58,959 nt of DNA from Maribacter sp. 4G9 (GTDB lineage Bacteria > Bacteroidota > Bacteroidia > Flavobacteriales > Flavobacteriaceae), in NCBI RefSeq assembly GCF_002742265.1, contig NZ_MDGL01000125.1:1-58959 (forward strand), read 5' to 3'. The translations under genes and the position numbers were made by a program. The notes beneath the pieces are model-generated. The model was given only the letters and a program-made list of their open reading frames with translations, made no database searches and was not told the DNA's origin. Numbering within the stretch: position 1 is the first letter of the stretch; each line of letters starts with the position of its first letter. Shown piece after piece: positions 18,020 to 27,934 of the stretch.

Positions 18020-18699
18020 TGGCCAACGTAATAATTACAGGTTCCAGCCGCGGTATTGGCTTTGAATTGGCCAAGTTGTTCGCCAGTGAGGGACACTCCG
18101 TTTTGGCACTTTCGAGAAATGAAGCACCTATACAGAATCTTAACAATGATTTTATAACTGCCTTTTCGTTCGATTTGTCGAGTGCTTCGGACTTAGATAA
18201 GGTAGAGGATTTTGTGAAAAGAGAGTGGCAAGAAGTAGATATCCTGATCAATAATGCGGGAGCTCTTTTGAACAAACCTTTCGCGGATACCTCCTTGGAT
18301 GAATTTAAGAAAGTATACGAGGTAAATGTCTTTGGGGTGGCTGCCATAACCAGATCGATTGCTCCCTATATGTCACATACCGGACACGTAGTCACTATAA
18401 GTTCCATGGGCGGTGTTCAGGGGAGTATGAAATTTCCGGGACTATCGGCCTATAGCTCCAGCAAGGGCGCTGTAATTACACTTACGGAATTGTTGGCGGA
18501 GGAATACAAGGAAACCGGACCTTCCTTTAATGTACTTGCCTTGGGTGCCGTTCAAACCGAAATGCTAGAAGAAGCTTTTCCGGGCTATGAGGCTCCAGTG
18601 ACCGCTTTGGAAATGGCCACTTACATTAAAGATTTTGCACTTACGGGACATAAACTTTTCAATGGAAAATTGATTCAGGTTTCTAATTCTACCCCTTAG
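18019..18699 (+). CDS. Short-chain dehydrogenase/reductase
   Basis: A 226-residue classical SDR. The NAD(P) motif TGSSRGIG is at 7-14, NNAG at 78-81, the catalytic Ser in TISSMGG (about 128), and Tyr145/Lys149 in YSSSKG. The RN after the second strand (LALSRN) hints at NADP(H). The start overlaps the stop of the M28 peptidase gene. The substrate is not predictable; the protein is shorter than the usual 250 residues at its C-terminus. Confidence 0.87.
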   Translation: MANVIITGSSRGIGFELAKLFASEGHSVLALSRNEAPIQNLNNDFITAFSFDLSSASDLDKVEDFVKREWQEVDILINNAGALLNKPFADTSLDEFKKVYEVNVFGVAAITRSIAPYMSHTGHVVTISSMGGVQGSMKFPGLSAYSSSKGAVITLTELLAEEYKETGPSFNVLALGAVQTEMLEEAFPGYEAPVTALEMATYIKDFALTGHKLFNGKLIQVSNSTP

Positions 18700-18777
18700 T
18701 TCAATGGCCTTTGTACCCTATTTTCCCTGCTGTTTTGTTAATTAAAATCAATACCCTAGAATTCTTATTTTTTCGGG

Positions 18778-18785
18778 TATTTTTG
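18778..18785 (+). promoter_or_regulatory. -7 box directly before the SprT-like gene
   Basis: TATTTTTG (TAnnTTTG) ends 5 bp before the ATG at 18791. If used, transcription would start at or very near the start codon, giving a leaderless mRNA. Confidence 0.45.
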
Positions 18786-18790
18786 CTTTA

Positions 18791-19393
18791 ATGGAAGAGA
18801 TATTAGGTAAATATTTACCCGAAAGGTCGGTGCATCCCTGCCTAGAACTCATTAAGGACCATAGGGTGCATCTTAAAATTGTAAACGAAAGGGTTACCAG
18901 ACATGGCGATTATAGAAGGCTCCCTGATGGAAAACACCTGATAACCGTAAACGCCACCCTTAATAGATATCGATTTTTAATTACCTTGGTGCATGAAATT
19001 GCCCATTTGGTCGCTTTTGAAAAATACGGCCGTAACATAAAACCCCATGGGTTGGAATGGAAAAGAACGTTCCAGTTTTTAATGTTGCCCTACCTACGAC
19101 CAGAAATTTTCCCGTCCAAATTACTGCCCCTGTTGGCCATGCATTTTAAAAACCCAAAGGCAAGTAGTAGTACGGATGCAAGATTGTCCATTGCATTGCA
19201 GCATTTTGATACGCAAGAAAGCGACAAAACATACGTTTTTCAATTACCTTATGGAAGTGTTTTCAGAATCTATAATGGCAAGCTTTTCAAAAAGGGAAAC
19301 AAAAGGGTAAAAAGATTTGAATGCGTTGAGGTTAAAACGGGAAGGGTATATCTTTTTCAGCCCAATGCGGAAGTGGAACTTATAACGAGTTAA
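18791..19393 (+). CDS. SprT-like domain protein
   Basis: A 200-residue protein with the SprT/Spartan-like zinc metallopeptidase signature HEIAH at 68-72 followed by a third histidine in KPHGLEWK. Residues 150-200 hold a beta-rich C-terminal part. SprT-like proteins in Bacteroidetes are uncharacterised; eukaryotic Spartan cleaves DNA-protein crosslinks, but no such role can be claimed here. It lies 1 bp before manC, so they are probably cotranscribed. The start is supported by the conserved opening GKYLPERSV. Confidence 0.85.
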   Translation: MEEILGKYLPERSVHPCLELIKDHRVHLKIVNERVTRHGDYRRLPDGKHLITVNATLNRYRFLITLVHEIAHLVAFEKYGRNIKPHGLEWKRTFQFLMLPYLRPEIFPSKLLPLLAMHFKNPKASSSTDARLSIALQHFDTQESDKTYVFQLPYGSVFRIYNGKLFKKGNKRVKRFECVEVKTGRVYLFQPNAEVELITS

Positions 19394-19394
19394 A

Positions 19395-20474
19395 ATGAAC
19401 AAAAATTATTATGCCGTGTTGATGGCAGGAGGTGTGGGCTCAAGATTTTGGCCAATAAGTACAACAGATTATCCCAAGCAGTTCCATGATATGTTGGGCA
19501 CGGGGGATACCCTGATCCAAAAGACTTTTCAAAGACTGAACAGGTTCGTTCCAACGGAGAATATTCTGATTCTCACCAATGAACGATACAACGATTTGGT
19601 CTTGGAACAACTACCAATGGTGTCCCAAGGGCAGGTTGTACTGGAACCGGCCATGCGAAATACTGCGCCGTGCATTCTTTATGCCGCTTTAAAAATTCAA
19701 AAAATGAACCCGAATGGGGTGATGATCGTGGCACCAAGCGATCATTGGATCGAGGATGAGGATGCTTTTGCCGCCGATGTTACGGCGTGCTTCGAGAAAT
19801 GTGAAAAGGAACCGGTGCTTTGCACTTTAGGTATTAAACCTACTTTTCCCAATACCGGGTTTGGTTATATCGAATTCGATAAATCCGATGAAAGGGACAT
19901 CAAGAAAGTAAACCAATTTAGGGAGAAACCTGATTATGAAACGGCGAAAGAATTTTTGTTCCAAGGGAATTTTTTATGGAACGCCGGTATTTTTATGTGG
20001 AGCGTAAAAACGATCGTAGATGCCTTTAAGGAGTATCAGTCAACTCAGTTCAGTTTGTTTCATGGAGGTCTGGCTTGTTTGAATACATCCGAAGAAAAAA
20101 GTTTTATTGCGGAAAACTACCCAAAATCGGAAAATATATCCATCGATTACGCTATTTTAGAAAAGTCGGATGCCATTTATGTTCGGGAAGCCACATTTGA
20201 TTGGAATGACCTGGGTACTTGGGGGTCCCTGTTCGATAAATTGGGCAAGGACAGCATGGGGAATGCCGTGGTCAACGCCAAACTTTTGGCAGAGGATGCC
20301 AACGGGAATATGATTCGCACGCCCAAGGACAAAATAGTGGTTATTGATGGTTTAAAGGATTATATTATCGTGGATAAGGAAGAAGTGCTCTTGATATATC
20401 CTAAAACCAAGGAGCAGGATATTAAAAAGGTATTAAATTCGGTCAAGGATAATTTTGGCGATAAGTACGCGTAA
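19395..20474 (+). CDS. manC: Mannose-1-phosphate guanylyltransferase
   Basis: A 359-residue nucleotidyltransferase that makes GDP-mannose from mannose-1-phosphate and GTP for glycan synthesis. The GTP-binding loop AGGVGSRFWPISTTDYPKQF is at 11-30, with APSDHWI and the sugar-binding FGYIEF, FREKPD and LWNAGIFMW further on. It lacks the C-terminal phosphomannose isomerase domain of the bifunctional type, so it is the short single-function form. It lies between the SprT-like gene and a DUF389 gene in a tight run. Confidence 0.93.
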   Translation: MNKNYYAVLMAGGVGSRFWPISTTDYPKQFHDMLGTGDTLIQKTFQRLNRFVPTENILILTNERYNDLVLEQLPMVSQGQVVLEPAMRNTAPCILYAALKIQKMNPNGVMIVAPSDHWIEDEDAFAADVTACFEKCEKEPVLCTLGIKPTFPNTGFGYIEFDKSDERDIKKVNQFREKPDYETAKEFLFQGNFLWNAGIFMWSVKTIVDAFKEYQSTQFSLFHGGLACLNTSEEKSFIAENYPKSENISIDYAILEKSDAIYVREATFDWNDLGTWGSLFDKLGKDSMGNAVVNAKLLAEDANGNMIRTPKDKIVVIDGLKDYIIVDKEEVLLIYPKTKEQDIKKVLNSVKDNFGDKYA

Positions 20475-20476
20475 CT

Positions 20477-21946
20477 ATGCAAGATAAATTCGGTCAGGAC
20501 AACGTAACCCCAACGGATAATACCCCGGATAGCGGGGACGAGGTAAAAAGGGATTTTCAAGGGCTATTGGGCAGTATTAAGAGGTTCCTTTTGGAATTGT
20601 TGGATATAAGGACCAATACGGACCAAGATGCTACAAAGGAAGCCATCATTGCGGATATTCCTTTCAAGGGACACACCTCCTGGATTCTCATTTGCTCCAT
20701 TTTTATTGCTTCCATTGGCTTGAACGCTAACTCCACGGCAGTAGTTATCGGAGCCATGTTAATTTCGCCTCTTATGGGTCCGATCTTGGGTATAGGACTC
20801 TCCGTAGGTATCAATGATATAGATACGCTAAAGCGGTCGTTGAAGAACTTTGGGGTAATGGTGGTTTTGAGTGTACTTACGGCTTTCCTCTTTTTTAAGT
20901 TCTTTCCGTTGCGGGACGAGTCATCCGAGCTTTTGGCAAGAACGGCCCCGGATATCCGTGATGTTCTTATAGCCTTCTTTGGTGGTTTGGCCTTGGTAAT
21001 CGCAAGGGCCAAGAAAGGAACCATTGCCAGTGTCATTTTTGGTGTGGCCATCGCGACCGCATTGATGCCACCTTTATGTACCGTGGGTTTTGGATTGGCA
21101 ATAGGTAATTGGGACTATGCCAGTGGGGCCATGTACCTTTTCACCATAAATACCATTTTCATTGCCTTGGCCACGTTCTTGGTGATTAAGTTGTTGCGTT
21201 TCCCAATGGTACGTTATGTAAATTCACAAAAAAGAAGGTTGATTGCAAGAGTTGCTTCATTGGTGGCCATTGCGGTCATGATACCTGCAAGTTTTACGTT
21301 TTGGAATGCACTACAGGAATCCCTTTTTAGAAAGCAGGCCAGTATATTCATTGAGGAAAATGTAGTACCCTATCAATTTTCTGGACAAGGAAGGTTCTTG
21401 GACGATTTTACGGATTTGGAATATAACAATGGGGAAAATTCTGTCATTGAACTGGTGTTCATGGGAACCGAGGGTATCCCGGATAACGTAATCGCAACTT
21501 GGAAAGCACAACTGCAAGATAATCCCAGATTGAAGGATACGGATTTGCAGATCATCCAAGGAGGGCAGAGCGAGGAGGTCAACCAGCTTAAATACATCAA
21601 TGAACTATACGAGACCCAGAAGAATCAGTTGAGCAGTAAGGACGAAAAAATTGCTTTTTTGGAAAGTGAATTATCAAGACTCAACAAGGGGGCAATAGGT
21701 CAGATTCCGTTTAGGGAAATAAGTATGGAGGCCAAAACAAATTATGAGAATCTGGAACGCTTGGGTTATTCCTATTTAATAGCAACGGATTTCCAAAAGA
21801 CGGACACTATACCGGTTTTCGAAATTACTTGGAAAAAGGAAGCGAGGAGAAACGAAACGCTTAAGGATACTCAAAAATTATTGAATTGGCTCAAGCTTCG
21901 TTTGAACAATAACAAAATACAGGTTAAGGAAGTTGTAGAGGATTAG
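20477..21946 (+). CDS. DUF389 domain-containing membrane protein
   Basis: A 489-residue protein. An N-terminal cytoplasmic segment of about 70 residues precedes the DUF389 membrane region (about 70-280) with six or so helices and the family signature NSTAVVIGAMLISPLMGPILG, then ALMPPLCTVGFGLA. The C-terminal half (about 290-489) is soluble, with a coiled-coil-like stretch near 375-400. The family is widespread, with no firm biochemical role. The gene begins 2 bp after manC and its end overlaps the convergent mlaF-like gene by 4 bp. Confidence 0.87.
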   Translation: MQDKFGQDNVTPTDNTPDSGDEVKRDFQGLLGSIKRFLLELLDIRTNTDQDATKEAIIADIPFKGHTSWILICSIFIASIGLNANSTAVVIGAMLISPLMGPILGIGLSVGINDIDTLKRSLKNFGVMVVLSVLTAFLFFKFFPLRDESSELLARTAPDIRDVLIAFFGGLALVIARAKKGTIASVIFGVAIATALMPPLCTVGFGLAIGNWDYASGAMYLFTINTIFIALATFLVIKLLRFPMVRYVNSQKRRLIARVASLVAIAVMIPASFTFWNALQESLFRKQASIFIEENVVPYQFSGQGRFLDDFTDLEYNNGENSVIELVFMGTEGIPDNVIATWKAQLQDNPRLKDTDLQIIQGGQSEEVNQLKYINELYETQKNQLSSKDEKIAFLESELSRLNKGAIGQIPFREISMEAKTNYENLERLGYSYLIATDFQKTDTIPVFEITWKKEARRNETLKDTQKLLNWLKLRLNNNKIQVKEVVED

Positions 21947-22710
21947 TTCCGCTCTTCAATATACATTTGCCTAACTTTTTTAAAGAGATCGGAAGAATAA
22001 ACGAAATTGGTGACAGCCTCGTTTTCAGTCTTGAATATTTCGTTCTTGGTCCCTTCCCATTCCTTAAGGCCGTCTTTTAAGAAAAGGATTTTTTCCCCAA
22101 TTTGCATTACGGAATTCATATCATGGGTATTGATAATCGTTGTAATGTTGTACTCTTCCGTAATTTCCTTGATGAGGTCATCGATAAGGATGGCCGTTTT
22201 GGGATCTAGCCCTGAATTGGGTTCGTCGCAAAATAGGTATTTTGGGTTCATAACGATAGCCCTGGCAATAGCGACACGTTTTTGCATTCCACCGGAAATT
22301 TCCGCAGGGAATTTATTATGGGCGTCCACTAAGTTTACCCGATCTAGAACGGTATTTACCCGATCTTCCATTTCCGATTGAGATTGTTTTGTAAACATAT
22401 CCAAGGGAAATTTAACATTTCCCGCCACGGTCATGCTATCAAATAAGGCACTGCCTTGAAAAACCATGCCCATTTCCTGTCTCAGGTTCCTTTTTTCATC
22501 TTCCTTTAAATCAGAATACACCTTTCCATCATAGACGATACTCCCTTCCTCAGGTGCAAAAAGCCCTAAAAGACATTTTAGGAAAACGGTTTTTCCAGAT
22601 CCACTTTGACCAATGATCAAATTGGTTTTACCCTTTTCAAATGTTGTGGTTATTCCTTTTAATACATGGGTGTCGCCAAAAGATTTATGGATGTTGTTTA
22701 CCTCGATCAT
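21943..22710 (-). CDS. mlaF: MlaF-like ABC transporter ATP-binding protein
   Basis: A 255-residue ATPase when started at 22710 (MIEVNNIHKSFG). Upstream codons overlap the permease gene and are not needed; the chosen ATG overlaps the permease stop. Walker A GQSGSGKT, the Q-loop region GMVFQGSALFDSMTV, signature EISGGMQKRVAIARA and Walker B YLFCDEPNSGLDP are all intact. The FQGSALFDS region is typical of the Mla/MCE lipid-transport group. With the MlaE permease it should move phospholipids or other lipids between envelope membranes. No MCE-domain (MlaD) gene lies beside them. Confidence 0.9.
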   Translation of the reverse strand: MIEVNNIHKSFGDTHVLKGITTTFEKGKTNLIIGQSGSGKTVFLKCLLGLFAPEEGSIVYDGKVYSDLKEDEKRNLRQEMGMVFQGSALFDSMTVAGNVKFPLDMFTKQSQSEMEDRVNTVLDRVNLVDAHNKFPAEISGGMQKRVAIARAIVMNPKYLFCDEPNSGLDPKTAILIDDLIKEITEEYNITTIINTHDMNSVMQIGEKILFLKDGLKEWEGTKNEIFKTENEAVTNFVYSSDLFKKVRQMYIEERN

Positions 22711-23447
22711 TAGCCAAGAAGGAGTTGGGTTAGTATATAATTGAGAATAATGATTACAACGCTGGTCCAAACGAACGAGGTTGTACTGGCCTTCCCTACT
22801 TCAAGGGCGCCCCCTTTCATATAAAAACCATGAAATGAGGGAATGGTCGCAATGATAAAGGCAAAGATCAACGTCTTTATAAATGCATAGGCTATGTGAA
22901 AAGGAACAAAATCGGTTTGTAGTCCAGATACAAAATCGGCACTGGTTAAAAAGCCTCCGAAAACTCCGGCCAACCATCCCCCAAAAATACCAACATACAT
23001 GGAGATGGCGATGGCAAAAGGATAGAACAGCATGGCGATAATTTTTGGGAAGACTAGATAGTTCAAGGAATTGACCCCCATTACTTCCAAGGCGTCAATT
23101 TGTTCAGTGACCCTCATGGTTCCAATGCTTGAGGTTATGTAAGACCCCACTTTTCCGGCCATGATAATGGATACGAAGGTGGGAGCAAATTCAAGTATTA
23201 CGGACTGTCTGGTAGCGAAACCAATGAGGCTTCTTGGAATTATAGGGTTGGTGAGGTTAAGTGCCGTTTGTATGGCAACCACTGCTCCGATAAAAAAGGA
23301 GATGAAGATGATAATTCCAAGAGATCCGTAAACCAGTTCATCTACTTCCTTTAAAATCAAGGACTTCATTATACGCCATTTGGTAGGTTTCTTAAAAACC
23401 TCTACGACCATCATAGAATAGCTGCCAATCGACGCCAAATAGTTCAT
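22710..23447 (-). CDS. mlaE: MlaE-family ABC transporter permease
   Basis: A 245-residue integral membrane protein with five or so helices and the family signatures EFAPTFVSIIMAGKVGSYITSSIGTMRVTEQIDALEVMG and LVFPKIIAMLFYPFA. It is the permease partner of the ATPase gene that overlaps its stop. Such permeases transport lipids across the inner membrane together with MCE substrate-binding proteins, which must be encoded elsewhere. Confidence 0.92.
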   Translation of the reverse strand: MNYLASIGSYSMMVVEVFKKPTKWRIMKSLILKEVDELVYGSLGIIIFISFFIGAVVAIQTALNLTNPIIPRSLIGFATRQSVILEFAPTFVSIIMAGKVGSYITSSIGTMRVTEQIDALEVMGVNSLNYLVFPKIIAMLFYPFAIAISMYVGIFGGWLAGVFGGFLTSADFVSGLQTDFVPFHIAYAFIKTLIFAFIIATIPSFHGFYMKGGALEVGKASTTSFVWTSVVIIILNYILTQLLLG

Positions 23448-23558
23448 TCCTTAAAAATAGATATGTTATCGTAAAAATAACAATAAAGGATTTGATTTAA
23501 CTTCCATTTAATTTTTTCAGGGCTATTTTCTTTATTTTTACGTCTTAATATTTTCAAT

Positions 23559-25232
23559 ATGACCATTCGTTTCAGAACTGTATTCCCTTGTATTTTTATG
23601 GGGCTAGTGATTTTTTTCCAAGGCTATTCCCAACGTAAGAACAAGGTTGAGGAGGAGGCGGTCCAACTAAGATCAATGCCAAAGTTGGTCGTGGGTATTG
23701 TGGTGGACCAAATGCGATATGATTACTTGACACGCTTTTACGACCAGTATGAGGAAGGAGGGTTTAAAAGAATGGTGGCAGAGGGTTTCAACTGTAAGAA
23801 CAATCATTTCAATTACGCCCCTACCAGTACTGGACCGGGCCACACATCCGTTTATACGGGAACTACTCCGGCCACTCATGGGGTAATAGGGAACAACTGG
23901 TATGATAAGGAAAATGATGAGGAGGTGTATTGTGCATCGGATGAGCGCTATGCTTCTGTAGGAACCACATCGGATGCCGGCCAAATGTCCCCGCACAGAA
24001 TGACCGTTACCACCGTCACGGATGAACTTCGATTGCATACCCAAATGAGGGGTAAAACCATTGCCATTGCCCTCAAGGATAGAGGGGCCGTACTTCCAGG
24101 GGGGCATACGGCAAATGCAGCCTATTGGTTTCATGGCGATAATGAGGGCAAATGGATTACGAGCAGTTATTATATGGACGCACTGCCAAAATGGGTGGAT
24201 GATTTCAATAGCTCCGGCGTTGCACAATCCTATAAGCGCGGTTGGAATACCTTGAAGGACATAAATACATACGTGGAGAGCGGTGTGGACGACAATACTT
24301 TTGAAGGACTTTTTGAGGGAGAAACATCCTCTACATTTCCCCATAATCCACAAAACTTATTGGACAAAAACAAGGATTTTGAAATTATAAAGAATACGCC
24401 ATATGGAAATAGCCTTACGGCCGATTTTGCCATTGAAGCCCTAAAACAGGAGCAATTGGGACAGGATGAAATCACGGATTTTTTGGCGATCAGCTTCTCC
24501 AGTACCGATTATGTTGGGCATATGTTCGGGGTGAACTCGAAAGAGGTGGAGGATACCTATATTCGTTTGGATTTGGATTTGGCCCGACTCTTCAAAGCCT
24601 TGGATAAAAATGTAGGCGAAGGAGAATACACCGTTTTTTTGACTGCGGATCATGCAGCTATCGATGTACCTTCCTATTTGATGTCTACAAGGATTCCTGC
24701 AGGCTATGTGGATAACAGTACCATCAAAACCAAGTTTGCGGAGTTTTTGAGGTATACCTATGGAACCGAGGATATAGTCAAGAATTATTCAAACTATCAA
24801 ATTTTTCTAGATCATAAGATTATAAAAAATCTAGATTTGGAAATTAAGGAAGTGCAGGAAGCTATAGCGAAGGAATTTTTAAGCTATGATTATGTAGACC
24901 GGGTGTACACCGCGTATCAAATGTGGGAAAACAGTTATACATCAGGTATTCCCTATATTTTGCAGAATGGTTATAACCAAAAGAGATCGGGAGATGTGCT
25001 ACTCGTTTTGAAACCTGGAACCATTACCTATGCCAAAACCGGTTCCACCCATGGATCTCCACAAATTTATGATACGCATGTGCCTTTGCTCTTCTTTGGG
25101 AAAGGAATAAAACAGGGAAGCACCGTGGAGCGAACGGAAATTCCGGATATCGCCCCAACACTTTCAGCTTTATTGGGTATCGCCTTTCCTAGTGGAACAA
25201 CAGGGAAACCCCTTTCAGAAGTTTTGGAGTAA
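23559..25232 (+). CDS. PafA-type alkaline phosphatase
   Basis: A 557-residue exported protein with signal peptide ending near YSQ (about 24). It belongs to the alkaline phosphatase superfamily and resembles the flavobacterial phosphate-irrepressible enzyme PafA, a calcium-activated phosphomonoesterase. Metal and nucleophile regions are visible: VGIVVDQMRYDYL (Asp50), APTSTGPGHTS (nucleophile Thr in 89-91), DYVGHMFG, FLTADHAA and THGSPQIYDTHVPL. A nucleotide pyrophosphatase/phosphodiesterase role is a weaker alternative. Its 3' end is 8 bp from murI. Confidence 0.87.
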   Translation: MTIRFRTVFPCIFMGLVIFFQGYSQRKNKVEEEAVQLRSMPKLVVGIVVDQMRYDYLTRFYDQYEEGGFKRMVAEGFNCKNNHFNYAPTSTGPGHTSVYTGTTPATHGVIGNNWYDKENDEEVYCASDERYASVGTTSDAGQMSPHRMTVTTVTDELRLHTQMRGKTIAIALKDRGAVLPGGHTANAAYWFHGDNEGKWITSSYYMDALPKWVDDFNSSGVAQSYKRGWNTLKDINTYVESGVDDNTFEGLFEGETSSTFPHNPQNLLDKNKDFEIIKNTPYGNSLTADFAIEALKQEQLGQDEITDFLAISFSSTDYVGHMFGVNSKEVEDTYIRLDLDLARLFKALDKNVGEGEYTVFLTADHAAIDVPSYLMSTRIPAGYVDNSTIKTKFAEFLRYTYGTEDIVKNYSNYQIFLDHKIIKNLDLEIKEVQEAIAKEFLSYDYVDRVYTAYQMWENSYTSGIPYILQNGYNQKRSGDVLLVLKPGTITYAKTGSTHGSPQIYDTHVPLLFFGKGIKQGSTVERTEIPDIAPTLSALLGIAFPSGTTGKPLSEVLE

Positions 25233-25240
25233 CCAGGATT

Positions 25241-26029
25241 ATGAACGGCAATCCCATAGGTATTTTTGATTCGGGCATCGGGGGCACCTCCATTTGGAAG
25301 GAAATCCAAACCTTAATGCCCAATGAAGACTGTATCTATTTGGCAGATAGTAAAAACGCTCCCTATGGGGAAAAGCCTCACGAGGAAATAGTAAAGCTCA
25401 GTATCAAGAATACCGAGTATTTAATTGGAAAGGGGTGTAAGTTAATCGTGGTGGCCTGCAATACAGCTACCACAAATGCCATAGGTCACTTAAGGACCCA
25501 GTACGATATTCCGTTTATTGGCATTGAACCGGCCATCAAGCCTGCCGCCCTACATTCCGAATCCAAGAAGGTAGGAATTTTGGCCACAAGGGGAACCCTG
25601 TCAAGTGCCTTGTTCCATAGTACGAGCCAAAACCACGCGGCAGGGATCGAAATAATCGAGAGACAAGGAAAGGGACTGGTGGAATTGATCGAAAAGGGCG
25701 ACTTGGAAAGTGATTCCCTAAAATTGCTACTGAATCAGTTTGTACAACCTATGGTGGCAAAAGGTATTGACTATCTAGTGCTTGGTTGTACGCATTATCC
25801 TTATTTGATTCCCATTTTAAGGGAGATATTACCTTCCAATGTGAAAATCATTGATTCTGGTCAGGCAGTGGCCAGACAGACCAAAGCCATCCTTGGCAAG
25901 CAAAATCTCAATAATACTTTGGATGCTAAGGGCACCCATCATTTTTACACGAATGGAAGTTTGGAAGTGCTTGAGAGATTTGTACTAAATGCCGCTCCTA
26001 AGGTAACCGCCCAATATCTCGATTTTTAA
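25241..26029 (+). CDS. murI: Glutamate racemase
   Basis: A 262-residue cofactor-independent racemase that makes D-glutamate for peptidoglycan. Asp10 lies in DSGIGG, and the two catalytic cysteines are Cys73 (ACNTATTNA) and Cys183 (GCTHYPYL), each in its usual motif; APYGEK is also conserved. Spacing of 8 bp from the upstream phosphatase gene suggests cotranscription. Confidence 0.95.
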   Translation: MNGNPIGIFDSGIGGTSIWKEIQTLMPNEDCIYLADSKNAPYGEKPHEEIVKLSIKNTEYLIGKGCKLIVVACNTATTNAIGHLRTQYDIPFIGIEPAIKPAALHSESKKVGILATRGTLSSALFHSTSQNHAAGIEIIERQGKGLVELIEKGDLESDSLKLLLNQFVQPMVAKGIDYLVLGCTHYPYLIPILREILPSNVKIIDSGQAVARQTKAILGKQNLNNTLDAKGTHHFYTNGSLEVLERFVLNAAPKVTAQYLDF

Positions 26030-26055
26030 AAGCTAGATCGAACGAAATTATTTGA

Positions 26056-26562
26056 TTACTTAAGTTTTCTTTTATAGGTACGATAGGTGAAATCGTATGA
26101 GTGCTTCTCGTCTGTTGGATGGTATTCCTCGGCCACCAATTCCCACTTTTCTTGATTTAAGCAAGGAAAAAAGGTATCGGCATTAAATGTACCATGTACC
26201 CTGGTAAGCTCGATACCATCTGCATATTTTTCACCCTGTTTATAAATTTCCCCGCCTCCTATAATGTAGGCTTCTTCGTCCTCTATCAGATTGATCGCTT
26301 CTTCCAAGGAATGGACAACAAGGCAGTCATCGCAATTTACTTGGTAGTTACGATCTCTGGTGATAATAATATGTACCCGATTGGGTAGTGGCTTTGGAAA
26401 ACTTTCAAATGTTTTTCTGCCCATAATGATTTTGTGTCCGGAAGTTAAACGCTTGAACCTTTTAAAATCGTCTGGAAGATGCCATAGGAGGTCATTATCC
26501 TTTCCAAGGGAATCGTCTTCACCCGCAGCGGCAATCATGATTATTTTTTTTTCGGCCTTCAT
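26056..26562 (-). CDS. folA: Dihydrofolate reductase
   Basis: A 168-residue enzyme that reduces dihydrofolate with NADPH. Visible signatures are AAGEDDSLGKDNDLLWHLPDDFKRFK near the N-terminus (substrate site), GHKIIMGRKTFESFP with the NADPH-binding GRKT, and IIGGGEIYKQ. Its usual partner thyA is present in the window but 6 kb away at 32900. Confidence 0.95.
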   Translation of the reverse strand: MKAEKKIIMIAAAGEDDSLGKDNDLLWHLPDDFKRFKRLTSGHKIIMGRKTFESFPKPLPNRVHIIITRDRNYQVNCDDCLVVHSLEEAINLIEDEEAYIIGGGEIYKQGEKYADGIELTRVHGTFNADTFFPCLNQEKWELVAEEYHPTDEKHSYDFTYRTYKRKLK

Positions 26563-26698
26563 ATCATCTATTATGGAACAAAAAACGGGCCATATAAAAT
26601 GCTATGGCTATCTTTAAAAATCAAAGTTAAGAATTTGTAATTAGTGATATTTTCTGTTCTTAAAGGTTAGGCCTCACATTTTTGGAAATAAACGGTAG

Positions 26699-27778
26699 AT
26701 GGATAAAATAAAAAGGGAGTTTCCCATACTTAGAAAGTGTACGTATCTGAATACGGCGGTCTTTGGGCCGCTATACGATGCCTTGATCGATTGGAGACAG
26801 GAACATGATCTGGACGCCTTATTGCATGGAAGTGACATGTGGGACCAGACTTTAAAAACCTTATCGGATACACGAGAGAAAATCGGTCATTTTTTTAATT
26901 GCAATGCAGAGAATGTATCTTTGGTGTACAATTTCTCCTTGGGGATGAACCTGTTATTGGAGGGTTTGCAGTCCAAAAAAAATGTGCTGCTTTTGGAGAA
27001 CGATTATCCATCCGTGAATTGGCCCTTTGAAAGTCGGAAATTCAATTGCACAACTTTGGGACTCACAACAGATCTTGAAGAACGGATAGAGGAAGCGGTC
27101 AAAAAAAATCACATCGATGTCTTCGCTTTTAGTATCGTGCAGTGGTTGGACGGATTTCTAATCGACTTGGAATTTATAAAAAAACTCAAACGATCCAACC
27201 CAAACCTTTTGGTAATTGCAGATGGCACCCAATTCTGTGGCGCCATGTCCCTGGATTTTAAGGCATCGGGAATAGACGTTTTAGGGGTCAGTGGTTATAA
27301 ATGGCTATTGGCCGGTTATGGCAATGGATTTATGCTATTCGCGGATAATCTTGAGCATGATCTTCAAGTCGCTTCTACAGGTTTTAACGCCGCCAATGGG
27401 AACTTCAAAAATAAGGAGACTTTGGTCCTTGCAAAAAAAATGGAGCCTGGTCATTTGTCCAGTTTAAACTTTGGCAGTTTAAAATATTCCTTGGACTTTT
27501 TGGACTCCGTTGGGATGGATCGTATTACCGGTCATAATCAAAATATGTCCATGAAGGTTAAAGAGTCATTGGGCAGCATGGGCTTGTTGGAAGAACATGT
27601 TGTTGAACGTGTTTCCCATAGTACAATATTTAATATAAAGGGAGATCAAAAAATGTTTAATAACTTATTGGAGAATGATGTAGTATGTTCTTTGCGGGGA
27701 GCGGGAATTAGGGTCAGTTTTAACTTCTATAATGGAACGGATGACTTGGAACATCTTATCAAAGTCTTAAGAACATAG
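26699..27778 (+). CDS. Class V aminotransferase-fold PLP enzyme
   Basis: A 359-residue fold-type I PLP enzyme. The N-terminus FPILRKCTYLNTAVFGPL is typical of cysteine desulfurase/selenocysteine lyase relatives; Asp175 (IADGTQFCG) should bind the pyridine nitrogen and Lys201 (SGYKWLLAGYGNGF) should form the aldimine. It lacks the mobile catalytic-Cys region of IscS/SufS, so a desulfurase role in iron-sulfur assembly is unlikely. The substrate is unknown. It stands alone, divergent from folA. Confidence 0.85.
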   Translation: MDKIKREFPILRKCTYLNTAVFGPLYDALIDWRQEHDLDALLHGSDMWDQTLKTLSDTREKIGHFFNCNAENVSLVYNFSLGMNLLLEGLQSKKNVLLLENDYPSVNWPFESRKFNCTTLGLTTDLEERIEEAVKKNHIDVFAFSIVQWLDGFLIDLEFIKKLKRSNPNLLVIADGTQFCGAMSLDFKASGIDVLGVSGYKWLLAGYGNGFMLFADNLEHDLQVASTGFNAANGNFKNKETLVLAKKMEPGHLSSLNFGSLKYSLDFLDSVGMDRITGHNQNMSMKVKESLGSMGLLEEHVVERVSHSTIFNIKGDQKMFNNLLENDVVCSLRGAGIRVSFNFYNGTDDLEHLIKVLRT

Positions 27779-27879
27779 TGTTGATAATTACCTACTTGCA
27801 ATATTTAAAAGTGAATTATTTTGGACACGAGTTTATTTCAGCTAATTTTTTGCCGATTTCATAAAAATGATATTAAGCG

Positions 27880-27911
27880 TTGACAATGAGGAGTTTAATG
27901 ACTTAGCTTTG
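27880..27911 (+). promoter_or_regulatory. Promoter of the CBM48 gene
   Basis: TTGAC at 27880-27884, 19 bp spacer, then TAGCTTTG at 27904-27911. This is the best match to the Bacteroidetes TTTG/TAnnTTTG promoter in the window, 23 bp before the start codon. Confidence 0.6.
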
Positions 27912-27934
27912 TCCTGAATTTAAAAACTAAAATC

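Noticed and set aside
21311..21600. Overlapping minus-strand frames within the DUF389 gene
   Set aside because: No similarity, and fully inside a conserved plus-strand gene.
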